64,000 nt of DNA from Begonia masoniana (taxonomy: Eukaryota > Streptophyta > Magnoliopsida > Cucurbitales > Begoniaceae), in NCBI GenBank assembly GCA_022432975.1, contig CM039509.1, positions 6,263,043 to 6,327,042 on the forward strand, given 5' to 3'. A model generated the notes under the pieces. It searched no databases. It saw only the letters and a list, made by a program, of their open reading frames with translations, and was not told where the DNA came from. Below, piece by piece: positions 24,427 to 35,153 of this stretch. How positions within the stretch are numbered: the stretch's first letter is position 1; every line of letters begins with the position of its first letter. A program made the translations under genes and the position numbers.

Positions 24427-26148
24427 TCAGTGCCTAAATAGTTCAGGATAACGGCTTATCATGTCTTGCTGGCGTTCCCAAGTTGCCTCTTCAACATTGT
24501 GGTTATGCCATAAGACTTTCACTAGTTGAATCTCCTTGTTACGCAGCACCTTAGTTGCATAGTCCAGGATTTCCACTAGTTTCTCTTCATAGGTAAGAGT
24601 AGGATGAACTTCAATATTCTGTTGTTCTACAATTTGAGATGGATCCCGCATACACTTCTTCAGCATAGAAACATGAAACACATTGTGAATTCCTTCCATA
24701 GTGGTTGGTAACAGTAACTGGTAAGCTGACTTCCCAATCCTCTTCAAGATTGAGAATGGTCCAATGTATCTGGGATTCAACTTGCCTCTCTTTCCAAATC
24801 TCACAACTCCTTTGAATGGTGATACCTTAAGAAAAACTTCATCACCTACTTCGAACTCCAATTCTCTACGTCTGCAATCAGCATAACTTTTCTATCGACT
24901 TTGAGCTGTCAAGATTCTCTGTCGAATGAGGGCAATCTTCTCCACTGTTTGCTGCACAATATCAGGACCAAGCAAACGTGCTTCACCAACTTCGTCCCAA
25001 TACAAAGGAGATCTACATTTTCTTCCATACAATTCTTCATACAGTGTCATTCCTATTGTTGCATGAGAACTGTTATTATAAGAAAATTCCACCAATGGTA
25101 AGTACTTACTCCAAGAACCCTTAAAATCTAATGTGCATGCATGAAGCATATCCTCTAATGTTTGGATGGTTCTTTCCGATTGTCCATCTGTTTGAGGGTG
25201 AAAAGATGTGCTAAAATTGAGCTGTGTTCCCATAGACTTGTGAAAACTCTTCCAAAACTTAGATGTAAATCTAGAATCCCGATCTGACACTATTGTGATT
25301 GGAACCCCATGCAAACGCACAATCTCATGCACATACAATTCAGCAAGCTGATCCATCGAGTATGTCATCCTCATTGGCAGAAAGTGGGTAGATTTGGTTA
25401 GTCGATCAACTATCACCCAAATTGCATCATGTCCCCTTACTGTCCTAGGCAATCCTACAACAAAATCCATCATTATTTGTTCCCATTTTCATTCGGGAAC
25501 TGATAAGGGTTGTAATGTTCCTGTAGGTCTCTGATGTTCAGCTTTAATCCGTTGGCAAACTAGACACAATCCTACATACTCTGCCACACTTCTTTTCATA
25601 TTTGGCCACCAATAATATTATCTAAGGTCCTTGTATATCTTTGTACTTCCAGGATGAACAGAAAATCTAGAAGAGTGAGCCTCAGAAATGATTTCCTTTC
25701 GAAGTTCGTCATTAGTTAGAACAAAACATCTATTCCGAAACTTAAGAATTCCATCAACAGAATAGTTGAAATCCGACTTATCTGAAGAATCCATGCATGA
25801 CTTATACTTACTGCATTCAACATCATTTGGTTGTACTTCCTTTATCCTTTCCAAAATTGTAGGCTTCAAAGATATGGCTGAAAGCATAGCTGACACACTG
25901 GACACAACTTCTAGGTTAAATCTTTGGAATTTTGACTCTAAGGCTAACAGCATGTCAAGAATCAATGCAGAGGCTGATGTGGTCACTCTACTCAATGCAT
26001 CAGCCACAACATTCGCCTTGCCGGGGTGGTACTTGATCTCAAAATCATAATCCTTGACAAATTTCAACCATCGACGTTGCCTCATATTTAATTCTTTCTG
26101 TGTGGAAATATATTTCAGACTTTTATGGTCCGAGAATATTTCACAAGA
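24427..26148 (-). pseudogene. gypsy RNase H, integrase and chromodomain-like tail
   Basis: Read right to left. RNase H ends in [24 protein letters not shown] (about 26148-26070), followed by the zinc-binding region ([13 protein letters not shown], about 25690-25620). The core frame 25473-24892 starts [12 protein letters not shown], with [16 protein letters not shown] and GQSERTIQ carrying the core acidic residues. The frame 24861-24427 ends in VEEATWERQQDM. Only a few lesions are visible: a TGA before MMDFVV (from TGG), a TAG at about 24888 (from CAG) and a frame change near 25617. It is better preserved than the plus-strand relative at 2478-5434. Confidence 0.9.
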
Positions 26149-26153
26149 TTGTC

Positions 26154-27837
26154 TGTCACGACCCGGGAGAGGACCTAACAGAAACGCCAGGTTAAACAAT
26201 CAACCTCAGGGAGGGCCACCGTCTAACCTAAGGCTGAGTGCGGAAGTTTGAACACAAATCCAGAACCTCCTCGAAGTAACAAATATAGAGAGTACAAACA
26301 ATAGTAGAAGTACTAGCTAAACAAATTAATTACATGCCAAAATAAGGTACAATCTCAAATATGTTCTCACATAAGAGTACAAAGTAAAAAGAAACACAGA
26401 GATGCAACCCAAGGAAATCTCGACTCAGATCAGGTTCACTTCTTACCCTTCCTTCCCCTACCTGAAAAGAATAACAAAAAAAGTCGTTGAATGAGTGACA
26501 AATCAATATAAGATGGTACATATACCAATGTCAAAACATGCATGCCAGTTTCAGTATTACTAGTTATCTTCGTATTTCTCATTTAGAACGATTGATGGTG
26601 TTAGCGACGACCAGACACTGGCAAAATCAACTTCACCTATTCGCAGGGGGTGAATCCCTTCCAAACAAGTGTGGGAACTACAACAGAACCTGGGCAAAAT
26701 CCTCTGATACTCTCAGCGAATGGGCCCAGCTAAGAGTGCCAGACGATTACCTCCAATATCAAACTCCAAATGGCACAGCAGAAAACCAATGAACAATATG
26801 AATCCGTTAAGATGTATACCTGCATACAAGACTAGGTAATACAGAGTAAGTATAATCACTCATACCTCTATGGTGAATCCTCCTATCCTCGGTAAACCGT
26901 GGCTCCTCAGAAATGGCTTCGAACTCCGCAAAATCCTCCGAATCTAAGAGTCAAACACAAGGAAGGAACCCCGTTAAAATCCAATTGGGGTCAGAAACGA
27001 TATAAATTGCGAACTGGGGCAAAAACGGGAAAAAATGGCTCGGGTTGACTTTTGGTCAAAAGTCAACGGTCAACGGTCAATGGTCAAAGTCAACGAGCCA
27101 AAGTCAACGGTCAAAGTCAACGTTGACTGTGACTGACCGGACCGGACTAGTTCGGTTTGGGTTGAGTTGAACCTAGATCGGTCTGGTCGGGTCGGGTTCG
27201 GATTGGGCTGACTCGGTTTGGTTCGGTCCGGGTCGGACCTAATCAAGTTGGACCAAATTGGGCCGGACAATAACGGCTGGGTTGACCTGGCCCGATGGGA
27301 TGGGTCAGACTTGTCCTGATAGGCCCAAGTCAAACCCGGCCCAGAATATATGGGTCTGGGCCCAGCCTGGCCCGAATCCAGATCAGGCTGGGCCAAACCC
27401 AGTCGAGCCCAACTCGGCCCTGGGCCTGAGTCAACTCGGCCCAAAGCCCGAGTTGACTTAGCCCACGGTCGAGTTGACTCGACCGTCGGCCGCCGAACGT
27501 CGACGAAGCTCCGGCGACCACCTGACGGCGTACCCGCGACAAAAAATCAAATTTCTAACCTATTTTTCGTCGAAAATCGCTCCCAACAAGTTTCTAACCA
27601 CTTTTCGAGTCAATCCCTGCCAAAAACACCAAGAATCGACCCCCAAAAATTCAGATCTAACGAAAACCTAAAACCCGAAACTTCCTAACCAAAAATCGGG
27701 AGATCGAGAGCTTACCTTCGAAAACTCTCTTTGCCAACGTTGATCTACGCTTTGAGACGAACGTTTTGACACCAAGATCGCACTGAATGAAGGTTGTTCC
27801 GGCGCCGACGATTTTCTCTCCTTCGCTCGGCTCTCCT

Positions 27838-27883
<46 letters not shown>

Positions 27884-28173
27884 GTGTTTCTGTCGGCAGA
27901 ATGAAAGAATTTGGTTTCATTAGGAAACCTTATCCTTTCACCTAATAAAAAAAAAATATACATAAAGAAATAAACAATAAAATATTTATTTATTTATTTA
28001 TTCTTTTAATTTCATTAATTCTTTACATTCAATTCAATTTCATTAAGGTTCGGTTTCTCGATTTCATTTCTTACTGAATAATCCCCTTAAATTGACTCCA
28101 AATTTATATTTTCAAAATTCGCAAAAATTTTATTCGAAAATTTTAAAAACACTAAAATTTGGCGGATTTTACA
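26154..28173 (-). mobile_element. gypsy 3' LTR (L7)
   Basis: Plus-strand start TGTCACGACCCGGGAG, end GGATTTTACA; 2020 bp. It is a different family from L3-L6. Even so it shows a similar splice-like leader on the minus strand: donor AAG/GTAAGC at 27715, middle exon 26943-26866, donor GAG/GTATGA, acceptor TTTTCAG at 26462. It lacks the CCTACATCACA pair. At 27050-27480 it has runs of GTCAACGGTCAA and GGTCGGGTT that create spurious reading frames. No gene. Confidence 0.85.
27843..27881. repeat. (TC)n microsatellite
   Basis: About 19 uninterrupted CT/TC dinucleotides within the predicted first exon of LTR L7. Confidence 0.97.
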
Positions 28174-28812
28174 TCTTTTCCCCATTTTTATGAATTTCGT
28201 CCCCGAAATTCGCCTCAACTACACATTATAAAAAAACTTATGGTACCTATCCACTATCTCAGACTCCAGCTCCCACGTAGCTTCTTTGTCTGTGTGGTTC
28301 CTCCACCTCACCAGAACGTAAGGAGCCTCCCGGCGACGAAAGCGACGGAGCTCACGTCCCAAAATCTCTTCTAGATGCTACTCATACGTCGTGTCAGCCT
28401 GAACTGGTACCTCATCCCACGAAACACAGTGAGATGGATCTTGAATATACTTCCTCAGTTGGGATATATGAAAAACATTGTGTATATGTCCCAACTGAGG
28501 AGGCAAATCCAACTGATAAGCCACCACTCCAATCCTTTCAACGATCAGGAATGGCCCAATATACGCGAGGCTAATTTCCCCTTCACCCCAAATCGACTGA
28601 CACCACGAGTAGGATGAACCTTCACGAAGACGAGGTCCCCAGTATCGAACTCCACCTCGCGTCTCTTCAGATCGGCGTAACTCTTCTGCCGACTATGCAT
28701 GACCTTCAGCCTTTCACGGATCTGGTGGATCTTCTTGGTGGTCTCTCTAATGATGTTAGGCATAAGGGCAAGTCGTTCTTCCTTCTCGACCCAACACAAG
28801 GGAGAACGACAT

Positions 28813-29397
28813 TGTAACGACCCAACGGGTTCCCCCGCCCGAGCCGTGCAGTGCCCCCCGATGGGCCAGCTGCCACGTGGCGCCCATGGCGGCCCCCACG
28901 TGTACTCACGATCTTTCCCCACCACTTGGTAAATGGGGGTTTTTGCCTTCCCTGGGATTAGAACCCTGGCCCCCAGGTCTACATAACCAAGGGTTCACCA
29001 TCCCAGGTACCACTTGAGCTACTAGCTCAAGCTGTACCTGGGATAGTGAACCCTTGGTTATGTAGACCTGGGGGCCAGGGTTCTAATCCCAGGGAAGGCA
29101 AAAACCCCCATTTACCAGGTGGTGGTGGAAGATCGTGAGTACACGTGGGGGCCGCCTTGGGCGCCACGTGGCAGCTGGCCCATCGGGGGCATTGCACGGC
29201 TCGGGCGGGGGAACCCGTCTGGTCGTTACAAAAAAGGCGCCTTTTTTGTAACGACCTGTCGGGTTCCCCCGCCCGAGCCGTGCAGTGCCCCCTGATGGGC
29301 CAGCTGCCACGTGGGGGCCGCCTTGGGCGCCACGTGGCAGCTGGCCCATCGAGGGGCATTGCACGGCTCAGGCGGGGGAACCCGTCGGGTCGTTACA
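28813..29397. mobile_element. fold-back element, two linked inverted-repeat units
   Basis: Bounded by a perfect 5-bp duplication GACAT (28808-28812 and 29398-29402). It has two units, 28813-29230 (418 bp) and 29247-29397 (151 bp). Each starts TGTAACGACC and ends GGTCGTTACA and folds back on itself almost completely. They are joined by the 16-bp palindrome AAAAAGGCGCCTTTTT (29231-29246). GC content is much higher than in the surrounding element. The TG...CA ends and 5-bp duplication look like an LTR-type insertion, but there is no gag or pol. Reading frames through it are artefacts. Confidence 0.85.
28900..29145. repeat. head-to-head tRNA-like SINE arms
   Basis: Two inverted copies of a tRNA-like sequence meet at about 29020. 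The plus-strand copy (about 29016-29100) reads TAGCTCAAG near its start and GGTTCTAATCCCAGGG about 60 nt later. The minus-strand copy mirrors it (GGGATTAGAACC near 28956) and has TAGCTCAAGTGG. These resemble pol III A-box (TRGCNNAAGTGG) and B-box (GGTTCRANYCC) promoters. They are not a folded functional tRNA; a SINE origin is an inference. Confidence 0.6.
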
Positions 29398-30650
29398 GAC
29401 ATGGCCGACCATATAATGCCTCAAATGGAGAAACCCCAATGCTAGTCTGGAAGCTGTTATTATACACAAACTCTACCAGCGGCAAGTGGTTTATCCAATT
29501 GCTACCGGAATCCAGAATACTGGACCTCAGCATATCCTCTAAGATCTGAATAGTCCTTTCTGACTGCCCATCTATCTGGGGATGATGTGCAGTACCGAAC
29601 TAGGTCTTCGTACCGAGCTCTTTCTGCAATCCTCTCCAAAACTCCGAAGTAAAACGAGGATCGTGGTCAGACACAATGCTCAATGGTACCCCGTGAAGAC
29701 GAACAATGTTCTGCATATATAATCGGCTGAGCTTGGCGACAGAGAAAGTCATCCGAACGGGAATGAAATGCGCCGACTTCGTCAACCGATCCACAATAAC
29801 CCAATATAGCATCAAACTTCTGGGAAGTCTAGGGAGGTGAGTAACAAAATCCATGGTACCTCCTCCCATTTCCATTCGGAATAGGCAATGATGGAGCAAT
29901 CCTACCGGCCGCTGATGCTCGGCTTTGACTCTTGGTAGGTCATACATCTGGCAACAAATTCTGCTACCTCCCTTTCATACCGACCCACCAATACTGACGC
30001 TTTAGATCTTGATACCTTTTTGTGCTGCCGGGTGTGAATAGCAAAACTGGATCTGTGAGCCTCAACTAAAATGGCTTGCCTCAGGTTGGCGATGTCGGGA
30101 ACTGCCACCCTACCAAGATAGAATAGGTCCCCATCAGTGTTCACCGACCAACCTTCAAGTTGTTCCCCATTTCGGAGTTGTCTCACTCTGACCACTAGCT
30201 CCTCATCTTGCCGCTGCAGCTGCTTCACTCTTGAAAGCATCGAAGGTGTAGCCACTACATGGTAAACAAAAGCCTGGCTCCCAGTATCATGGTACTGCAA
30301 CTGAAAATCTCCAATCACCACAAACTTCTTCCACTCATCCAAAATCATGCAGGATATGGAAGCTCGAGGATATCGGCTCAATGCATCAGCAACTGCATTA
30401 GCCTTGCCCGGATGGTATTCCAGACTAAAATCATAATCCTCTAAATACTCTATCTATCTGCACTGCCTCAAATTGAGTTCCTTCTGAGTGAACAAGTACT
30501 TTAGACTCTTGTGATCGGAGAAACCTGGAAGCTGACCCCATACAATAACTCCGCCATATCTTCATAGCAAAGACAACGGCAGCGAGCTCGAGGTCGTGGG
30601 TAGGGTAGATTTCTGCTCATGGTCTTCAACTGTCGAGAGGCATAGCCTTA

Positions 30651-31036
30651 CTTTATCGTAGATGTAGGATAAATCTATCGGCTGATGTCTCATAAACCAT
30701 CGCAGAATGCGTGCTGACTCATCGGTAGATGTAGGTATAAATCTATCGGTGGTCTCAGTAAACTCATCGGCAGATGCGTGCTGACGTCATCGTAGATTAG
30801 GTATAAATCTATCGGTGGTCTCAGTAAACTCATCGGCAGATGCGTGCTGACGTCATCGTAGATGTTGAGTGTAAGTCCATTGGTTGATGTCTCAGTAAAC
30901 TCATCGGCAGATGCGTGCTGACGTCATCGTAGATTAGGTATAAATCTATCGGTGGTCTCAGTAAACTCATCGGCAGATGCGTGCTGACGTCATCACGGGA
31001 GTAGATTTTAAGGCAATTGGTTGATGTCTCAGTCAA
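30651..31036. repeat. about 66-bp tandem array ending at the gap
   Basis: Five or so units of about 66 bp containing CTCATCGGCAGATGCG, TGCTGACGTCATCG and TAAATCTATCGGTGG; the third unit is a diverged variant. The reverse complement of the CTCATCGGCAGATGCG/TGCTGACG part occurs in LTR L5 at about 18412-18450, so this is probably the array of another LTR. It starts abruptly in a gypsy RNase H and ends in Ns, which could be a nested insertion or a misjoin. Confidence 0.85.
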
Positions 31037-31136
31037 NNNNNNNNNNNNNNNNNNNNNNNNNNNNNNNNNNNNNNNNNNNNNNNNNNNNNNNNNNNNNNNN
31101 NNNNNNNNNNNNNNNNNNNNNNNNNNNNNNNNNNNN
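31037..31136. other. assembly gap of 100 Ns
   Basis: Exactly 100 Ns, a conventional placeholder for a gap of unknown size. The array on its left probably caused it. Right ends of the nested gypsy elements and of the viral segment are expected in or beyond it. Confidence 0.99.
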
Positions 31137-32720
31137 AAACCTCATTTGTATGATCTTAAGTTCCTGGAACAATCGATAAAGTGAAGTTCTTATATCAGCA
31201 AAAGCAATTACTAAGTCCTAATGTACAATAGAAAACTATAATTAGCAACTTCATTTGTTATGTCATCACTAGTAATTAAATATGCAATACATAAATTTGT
31301 AGAAATCTTATTGAACATAAAACATACTCCTTTTAATTTAAATTCTGGATCCATGATGCATGCATAACAAAAAATAAGAGGAATGCTATGCCAATATTTT
31401 TTAAATTTTATTTCTATTTTATTAAGAACATTACTAAATTCATCTACTAGTCCATATTTTGTAAAATTACATGTTAAATCTACAAAAATAAGAAGAATAA
31501 TATTAGAAGTGAGATAATAAATTCCAGAACATTGATTTGTAGCATCATAAAAAAATTTTAAAAAATCAAGTAAGATATTAGCAATATCACAACTAAATTT
31601 GTCAAGGTTAATACTTTATGTCTTATTATTAATAAAAACACAAATAACTTGCTAATATGACCTAGCATTTTGCAATATTAAATAAGTTGAATTCCACTTA
31701 TTATCTATGTCAGTTTTTAATTTTTTTTTTTGTTTAAGTTGATCAACTCTACAAAAATCTTTATATTCTTGTTTTCTCGAATTAGAACCAATAATATAAA
31801 AAATTACAGACATAATTAATTCAATATGAAGTAAAATATATAACATATCATCTTTAACAACCAAATTTAAAATACGACACACACATTTTATGTGAAAAAG
31901 AGAACCACAAGTAACATCTAATTGTAAATAATCCTTAAATTGAGAAATAACAACATCATTAGTACTAGCATTATCAAGAGTTATGCTAAAAATTTTATCT
32001 TTAATAGAATATTCTTGCAATATTATCATAATAAATCTATAGATGGTGTTGCCAGAATGAAGATATTCACAATTAAGAAATCCTAAAATTCTTTTATTTA
32101 ATGGCCAATATTCATCAATAAAATGAGATGTTACAACTATATAACCAACAACATTACATGCACTCCATAAATAATAAATAATGCAAATACACATTGAAAG
32201 AGCATTTGAAAAAAATGTAATTAATTTATTTTTTATATCTATAAATATTTTAAGAATATCATTTCTCGTAGTACTTCTAGGGACACGTTTAAAACTAGAA
32301 GTAGCATATTCTTTTATAAATTTTTCAAACACTTCACTATCGGTGACTGATAAAAGCAACTCGCATTGTGCTACAAGTGTTATTCCTTCTTTCATTCTAT
32401 TTTGTGAATATGTGAAAATGTCACTTCCACTAACATTTAATTGAGATTGTGTTGAATCTCATGTTTCCTCATTTAAGTGACATTTTTTTAAAATGACTAC
32501 CAATGGTGCTAGTAGAGCTACCAGAAATATAAGCATAATTTTTAGCACAATATTTACATTGGGCGTCAGTTTCTATTTTTTCCGTAATTTTAACATCTTT
32601 TAAATCAAACTGTTTCCATACATCTGAAGTTTTATATCTTCTTTTTCTAAGTGAAGTGAATGCTTGTGTAGATGATTATCCCACAGAAAATGTAGGATTT
32701 AATTCTCTAATTTCTTCTAT
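31137..32720 (-). pseudogene. hAT-family transposase, decayed
   Basis: Minus-strand remains of a plant hAT (Ac/RICESLEEPER-like) transposase. At about 32640-32470 a BED zinc finger is visible, with CKYC followed by a GSHFKK segment. The frame 32395-31652 (247 aa) has the catalytic-core blocks VTSHFIDEYWPLNKRILGF and FSITLDNASTND, and NKWNSTYLILQNA at its end. Further downstream KKYWHSIPLIFCYACIMDPEFKL (about 31410-31330) matches the region before the dimerisation domain. Stops and frameshifts occur, and the C-terminus runs towards the gap. No terminal inverted repeats are identified. Confidence 0.85.
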
Positions 32721-32984
32721 GTCATTATCATCAATATTATAATTGCGAAATACATCATAAATAAAACTAAATATACAATTAAATTTTTAATAATAAATTG
32801 ATACCACAAAACCAATGTCCAACAAAATCTTGTAGGTGGTGTGAATTGATCAACTCTACGTAAATGAAACCTAAAAAAAATTAATGCAAAAAATTTAGTT
32901 AATATAACTACAATTAAAAATTATATAAATATATGTAAAAAAAAATAAATTAAAATATATCATGAGAAAATGAGTGAATTAGCT
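32721..32984. other. AT-rich, nothing recognised
   Basis: Very AT-rich sequence with poly-A and poly-T runs between the hAT transposase and the repeated unit. No gene, repeat boundary or regulatory site can be supported. Confidence 0.6.
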
Positions 32985-33760
32985 TTCCACTCTGGGTTGG
33001 CTTTTGGTCTGTGTTGTTTGTTGGTAAGTTTCTCTCCTCCTCTTCTTATTCCTTTATCTTTGTTAGTAAGATCTTACTCCTAACTCCCTTTTATCTATTT
33101 TTTTTCTATATCCTCACTGTAATTTTCCTTTGTTTTCTTCAGCCAATCATGGTTTGTTTTATGGCATAATGCAATTCTGTTTTGGTCAAATGATTATTAT
33201 TATTATTTTTTTTTTTGTGGGGGGAGTCAGCAACGGTCATTGGCTGGACTCATGAGCCTGGCCTGAAGAGCCAACGAGTCGGCTCGTTTGGGGACCATCT
33301 GGCTCGGTTATTGGCTGGCTCGCGAGCCCAACCTTTAGGATCGAGAGATCGAGCCAGACTCGACTCGCTACAGTAACAAGCCAAATAGACGAGTTGGCGG
33401 GAGGGGGGTTGTAGTATCGGTCATTTGACAGTTGCTGCTGGGAGGAAGCACAATTTAATCATTCCTTCTCTCATTCATTATGCAGTCATTTTCCTTGTTA
33501 TATAGTTAAACTTACAGAGTTGAGGCAACGTGATATGCTTTCTTCCATGCAAATTCATGGAAAATATAAACTCTTCTCTGTCAGTGATGTGTCTTCTCGA
33601 GCAGACTGCAAATTTGATATTTGCATAGGCCTGTTATGAATTTTCTAGAATTGTTTGGTTTAACCCACCTATTATACTCCGTTTAAGAGCAAGTGTGGTT
33701 TTTTTTTTTTAATTTTTTTCATCCCTCTTCTGCCATGCACTATTTTCGAGCATGTGGCAG
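32985..33760 (+). repeat. unidentified repeat, copy A
   Basis: This stretch is similar to 47636-47757 plus 50094-50540 (copy B). Shared landmarks are CTTTCCACT.TGGGTTGGCTTT at its start, GTAAGATCTTACTCCTAACTC, CCAATCATGGTTTG, and TCGTTTGGGGACCATCTGGCTCGGT. Copy A ends near the copia insertion at 33766. It has no coding potential. It could be a dispersed non-coding element or one half of a tandem duplication. Confidence 0.7.
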
Positions 33761-33765
33761 GTCTT

Positions 33766-34031
33766 TGTTAGAATTTGGTGTGACCCGAATTCTAGTTGGG
33801 CCGGGTCGGGCCCATTATCAATATTAAGGTTTTATGTTTTCTCTATTTATTGATGTTTGAGTCGCAAAACTCATTGTACCGAATTTGATATTAGTGATTC
33901 TCTCCTCTGCCCGTGGTTTTTTCTTTTTCTAGGGTTTCCACGTAAATTCGGTGTCCATTATTTTCTCATTATTTCTTTTTCGGTTTTCTGAATCGTTCGT
34001 TACAGGTGGATTAGGGCGTCTAATCCTAACA
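33766..34031 (+). mobile_element. 5' LTR of the small copia element
   Basis: Starts TGTTAGAATTTGG and ends CTAATCCTAACA. It is followed after two bases by the primer site. Its sister is 47313-47578. Confidence 0.95.
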
Positions 34032-34033
34032 AC

Positions 34034-34045
34034 TGGTATCAGAGC
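34034..34045 (+). promoter_or_regulatory. tRNA-Met primer binding site
   Basis: TGGTATCAGAGC two bases after the 5' LTR, the usual copia primer site. Confidence 0.9.
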
Positions 34046-35153
34046 TTCGAGGTTGAAGTGGTTTTCGAAAAATCAGGTTTGGATTTTTTCGAAGGTATCG
34101 AACGGATTTTGAGGTTTGTAATTTCGGTAAGTGAAATTGAAATTTTGGGAGAAAAAGAAATTGAAAATAAAAAAAAGAAAAAAGATTTGCTTTTTTGGTT
34201 GTGTTCTGCTCACGAAGAACATAGGAACAGAACAGAGTTTTGTGTTCTGTTTCAGCAGAGAAGAATAGAGGGAGAGAGGAGAAGCTCGAGCATCGTCGCC
34301 GCCCCCGACCGTGCCAGACCACGCCGTCGTCGACCTCCGAGCGCCGAACAGAAAACGCCGACGCAGATCGGAGCAGCTCCGACGCAGACCCGAGGAACCC
34401 GCCTGATTCCCGAGCCCGCAGCCCCGACGCGCAGCGCCACCCGAGCCGACCGCGAGAAGCCCAGCTGCCGCCCGCGTGCCCTAGCCGCCGTTTCAGAGCT
34501 CGCACGCCGCGCCGCCGCTCGACAGCCCACTTGCACCGTCGCACATCGCCGTTCGACAGAAGAGGAGATTTTTTGTCTTCGGTTGATAGAGAGAAGAAGA
34601 ATTTTCTCTGTGTTTGGTTTAGCCCGCGTGAAGAAGAAAAGAAGCAGACCTTTTCTGCTTTGTGGCGTTGTGACCTGAGTGAAGAAAGCACGTCGCTGTT
34701 CTCCGTCCATCATTCCGGCGATTGCGTGACCTCCGCCTCGGATTGGATTGGTTCTGGTCTTTTTCAACAGGGACTTTTGTTTGAAAAATTGACATTGGGT
34801 GAACAAGGTGAAGTGGAGAGATTAAAGTTAGAAATTGGTTGAATTTCAATATTTGGAAATCTCTGGATTTTACTTCATTGGATTGTCGGTGGAATATCGG
34901 GTAATATTTTGGTGGTATTCTAAATTATTGGGGCTGAGATATTTTTGGGATATTTTTGGATAAAATTATCTGGTTTTTGGGCAGATTTGGATTGATTATT
35001 GCGTTGAATAATTAATCGGGAAAATATTTTTTTGTTGAGCGTTTTTTGGTTCAGAATATTTTGGAGGATTTATTCTGAATATTTGAGATTGATTATCGGG
35101 GTTGAATAATTGATCTGGAAATAGCTGTTTTTTGAGAATTGTTTTTGATAACA
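34046..35153 (+). other. long GC-rich leader of the small copia element
   Basis: About 1.1 kb between primer site and gag. The stretch 34270-34560 is rich in CGCC and GAGC and gives long overlapping reading frames in several frames on both strands (for example 34058-34678 plus and 34691-34026 minus). None shows a known domain; the Arg/Pro/Ala composition reflects base composition. It is probably an untranslated leader. A captured piece of host UTR or exon cannot be excluded. Confidence 0.6.

Larger units (their letters stand above)
22278..26153 (-). mobile_element. Ty3/gypsy chromovirus, right part lost or displaced
   Basis: A minus-strand gypsy element inserted in viral ORF2. Plus-strand order is 3' LTR L6 (22278-24391), purine-rich tract, chromodomain-like tail, integrase and RNase H, up to 26153, where another gypsy element has inserted. 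The 5 bases before the LTR are GATAT; the matching duplicate is expected beyond the gap and is not seen. The rest of its pol (RT, protease, gag) is not visible in the window. Confidence 0.85.
26154..30650 (-). mobile_element. second Ty3/gypsy element, 5' part missing
   Basis: A minus-strand gypsy element inserted in the RNase H of the previous one. The plus-strand left end is LTR L7 (26154-28173), then a purine-rich tract, pol C-terminus, integrase and RNase H up to about 30650, where the sequence passes abruptly into a tandem array. The five bases before the LTR are TTGTC; the matching duplicate is not found before the gap. RT, gag and the 5' LTR are missing. Confidence 0.85.
28200..30650 (-). 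pseudogene. gypsy RNase H, integrase and C-terminal tail
   Basis: Read right to left. RNase H (about 30650-30440: AYASRQLKT in part, DHKSLKY), then a stretch matching ALSRYPRASISC, zinc-binding region, and the integrase core in 29947-29600 ([41 protein letters not shown]). The fold-back element at 28813-29397 interrupts the sequence at the ALYGRPC-SPLCW block. It continues at 28812-28200 with SRQKSYADLKRREVEFDTGDLVFVKV. Stops and frame changes near 29600, 29905 and 30500 show decay. Confidence 0.85.

Noticed and set aside
27070..27700. Open frames rich in Pro, Arg, Gln and Ser on both strands
   Set aside because: They come from simple words (GGTCGGGTT, GTCAACGG) inside LTR L7, with no conserved motif.
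29016..29100. A functional tRNA gene
   Set aside because: A- and B-box-like words are present but no cloverleaf with acceptor stem and anticodon arm could be drawn; treated as SINE-like.
28545..29549. Open frames across the fold-back element
   Set aside because: Inverted repeats give mirrored frames on both strands; only the part below 28812 is real integrase-tail sequence.
34026..34842. Long overlapping open frames on both strands (up to 221 codons)
   Set aside because: They result from GC-rich composition in a retrotransposon leader; no domain, and frames on both strands are equally open.
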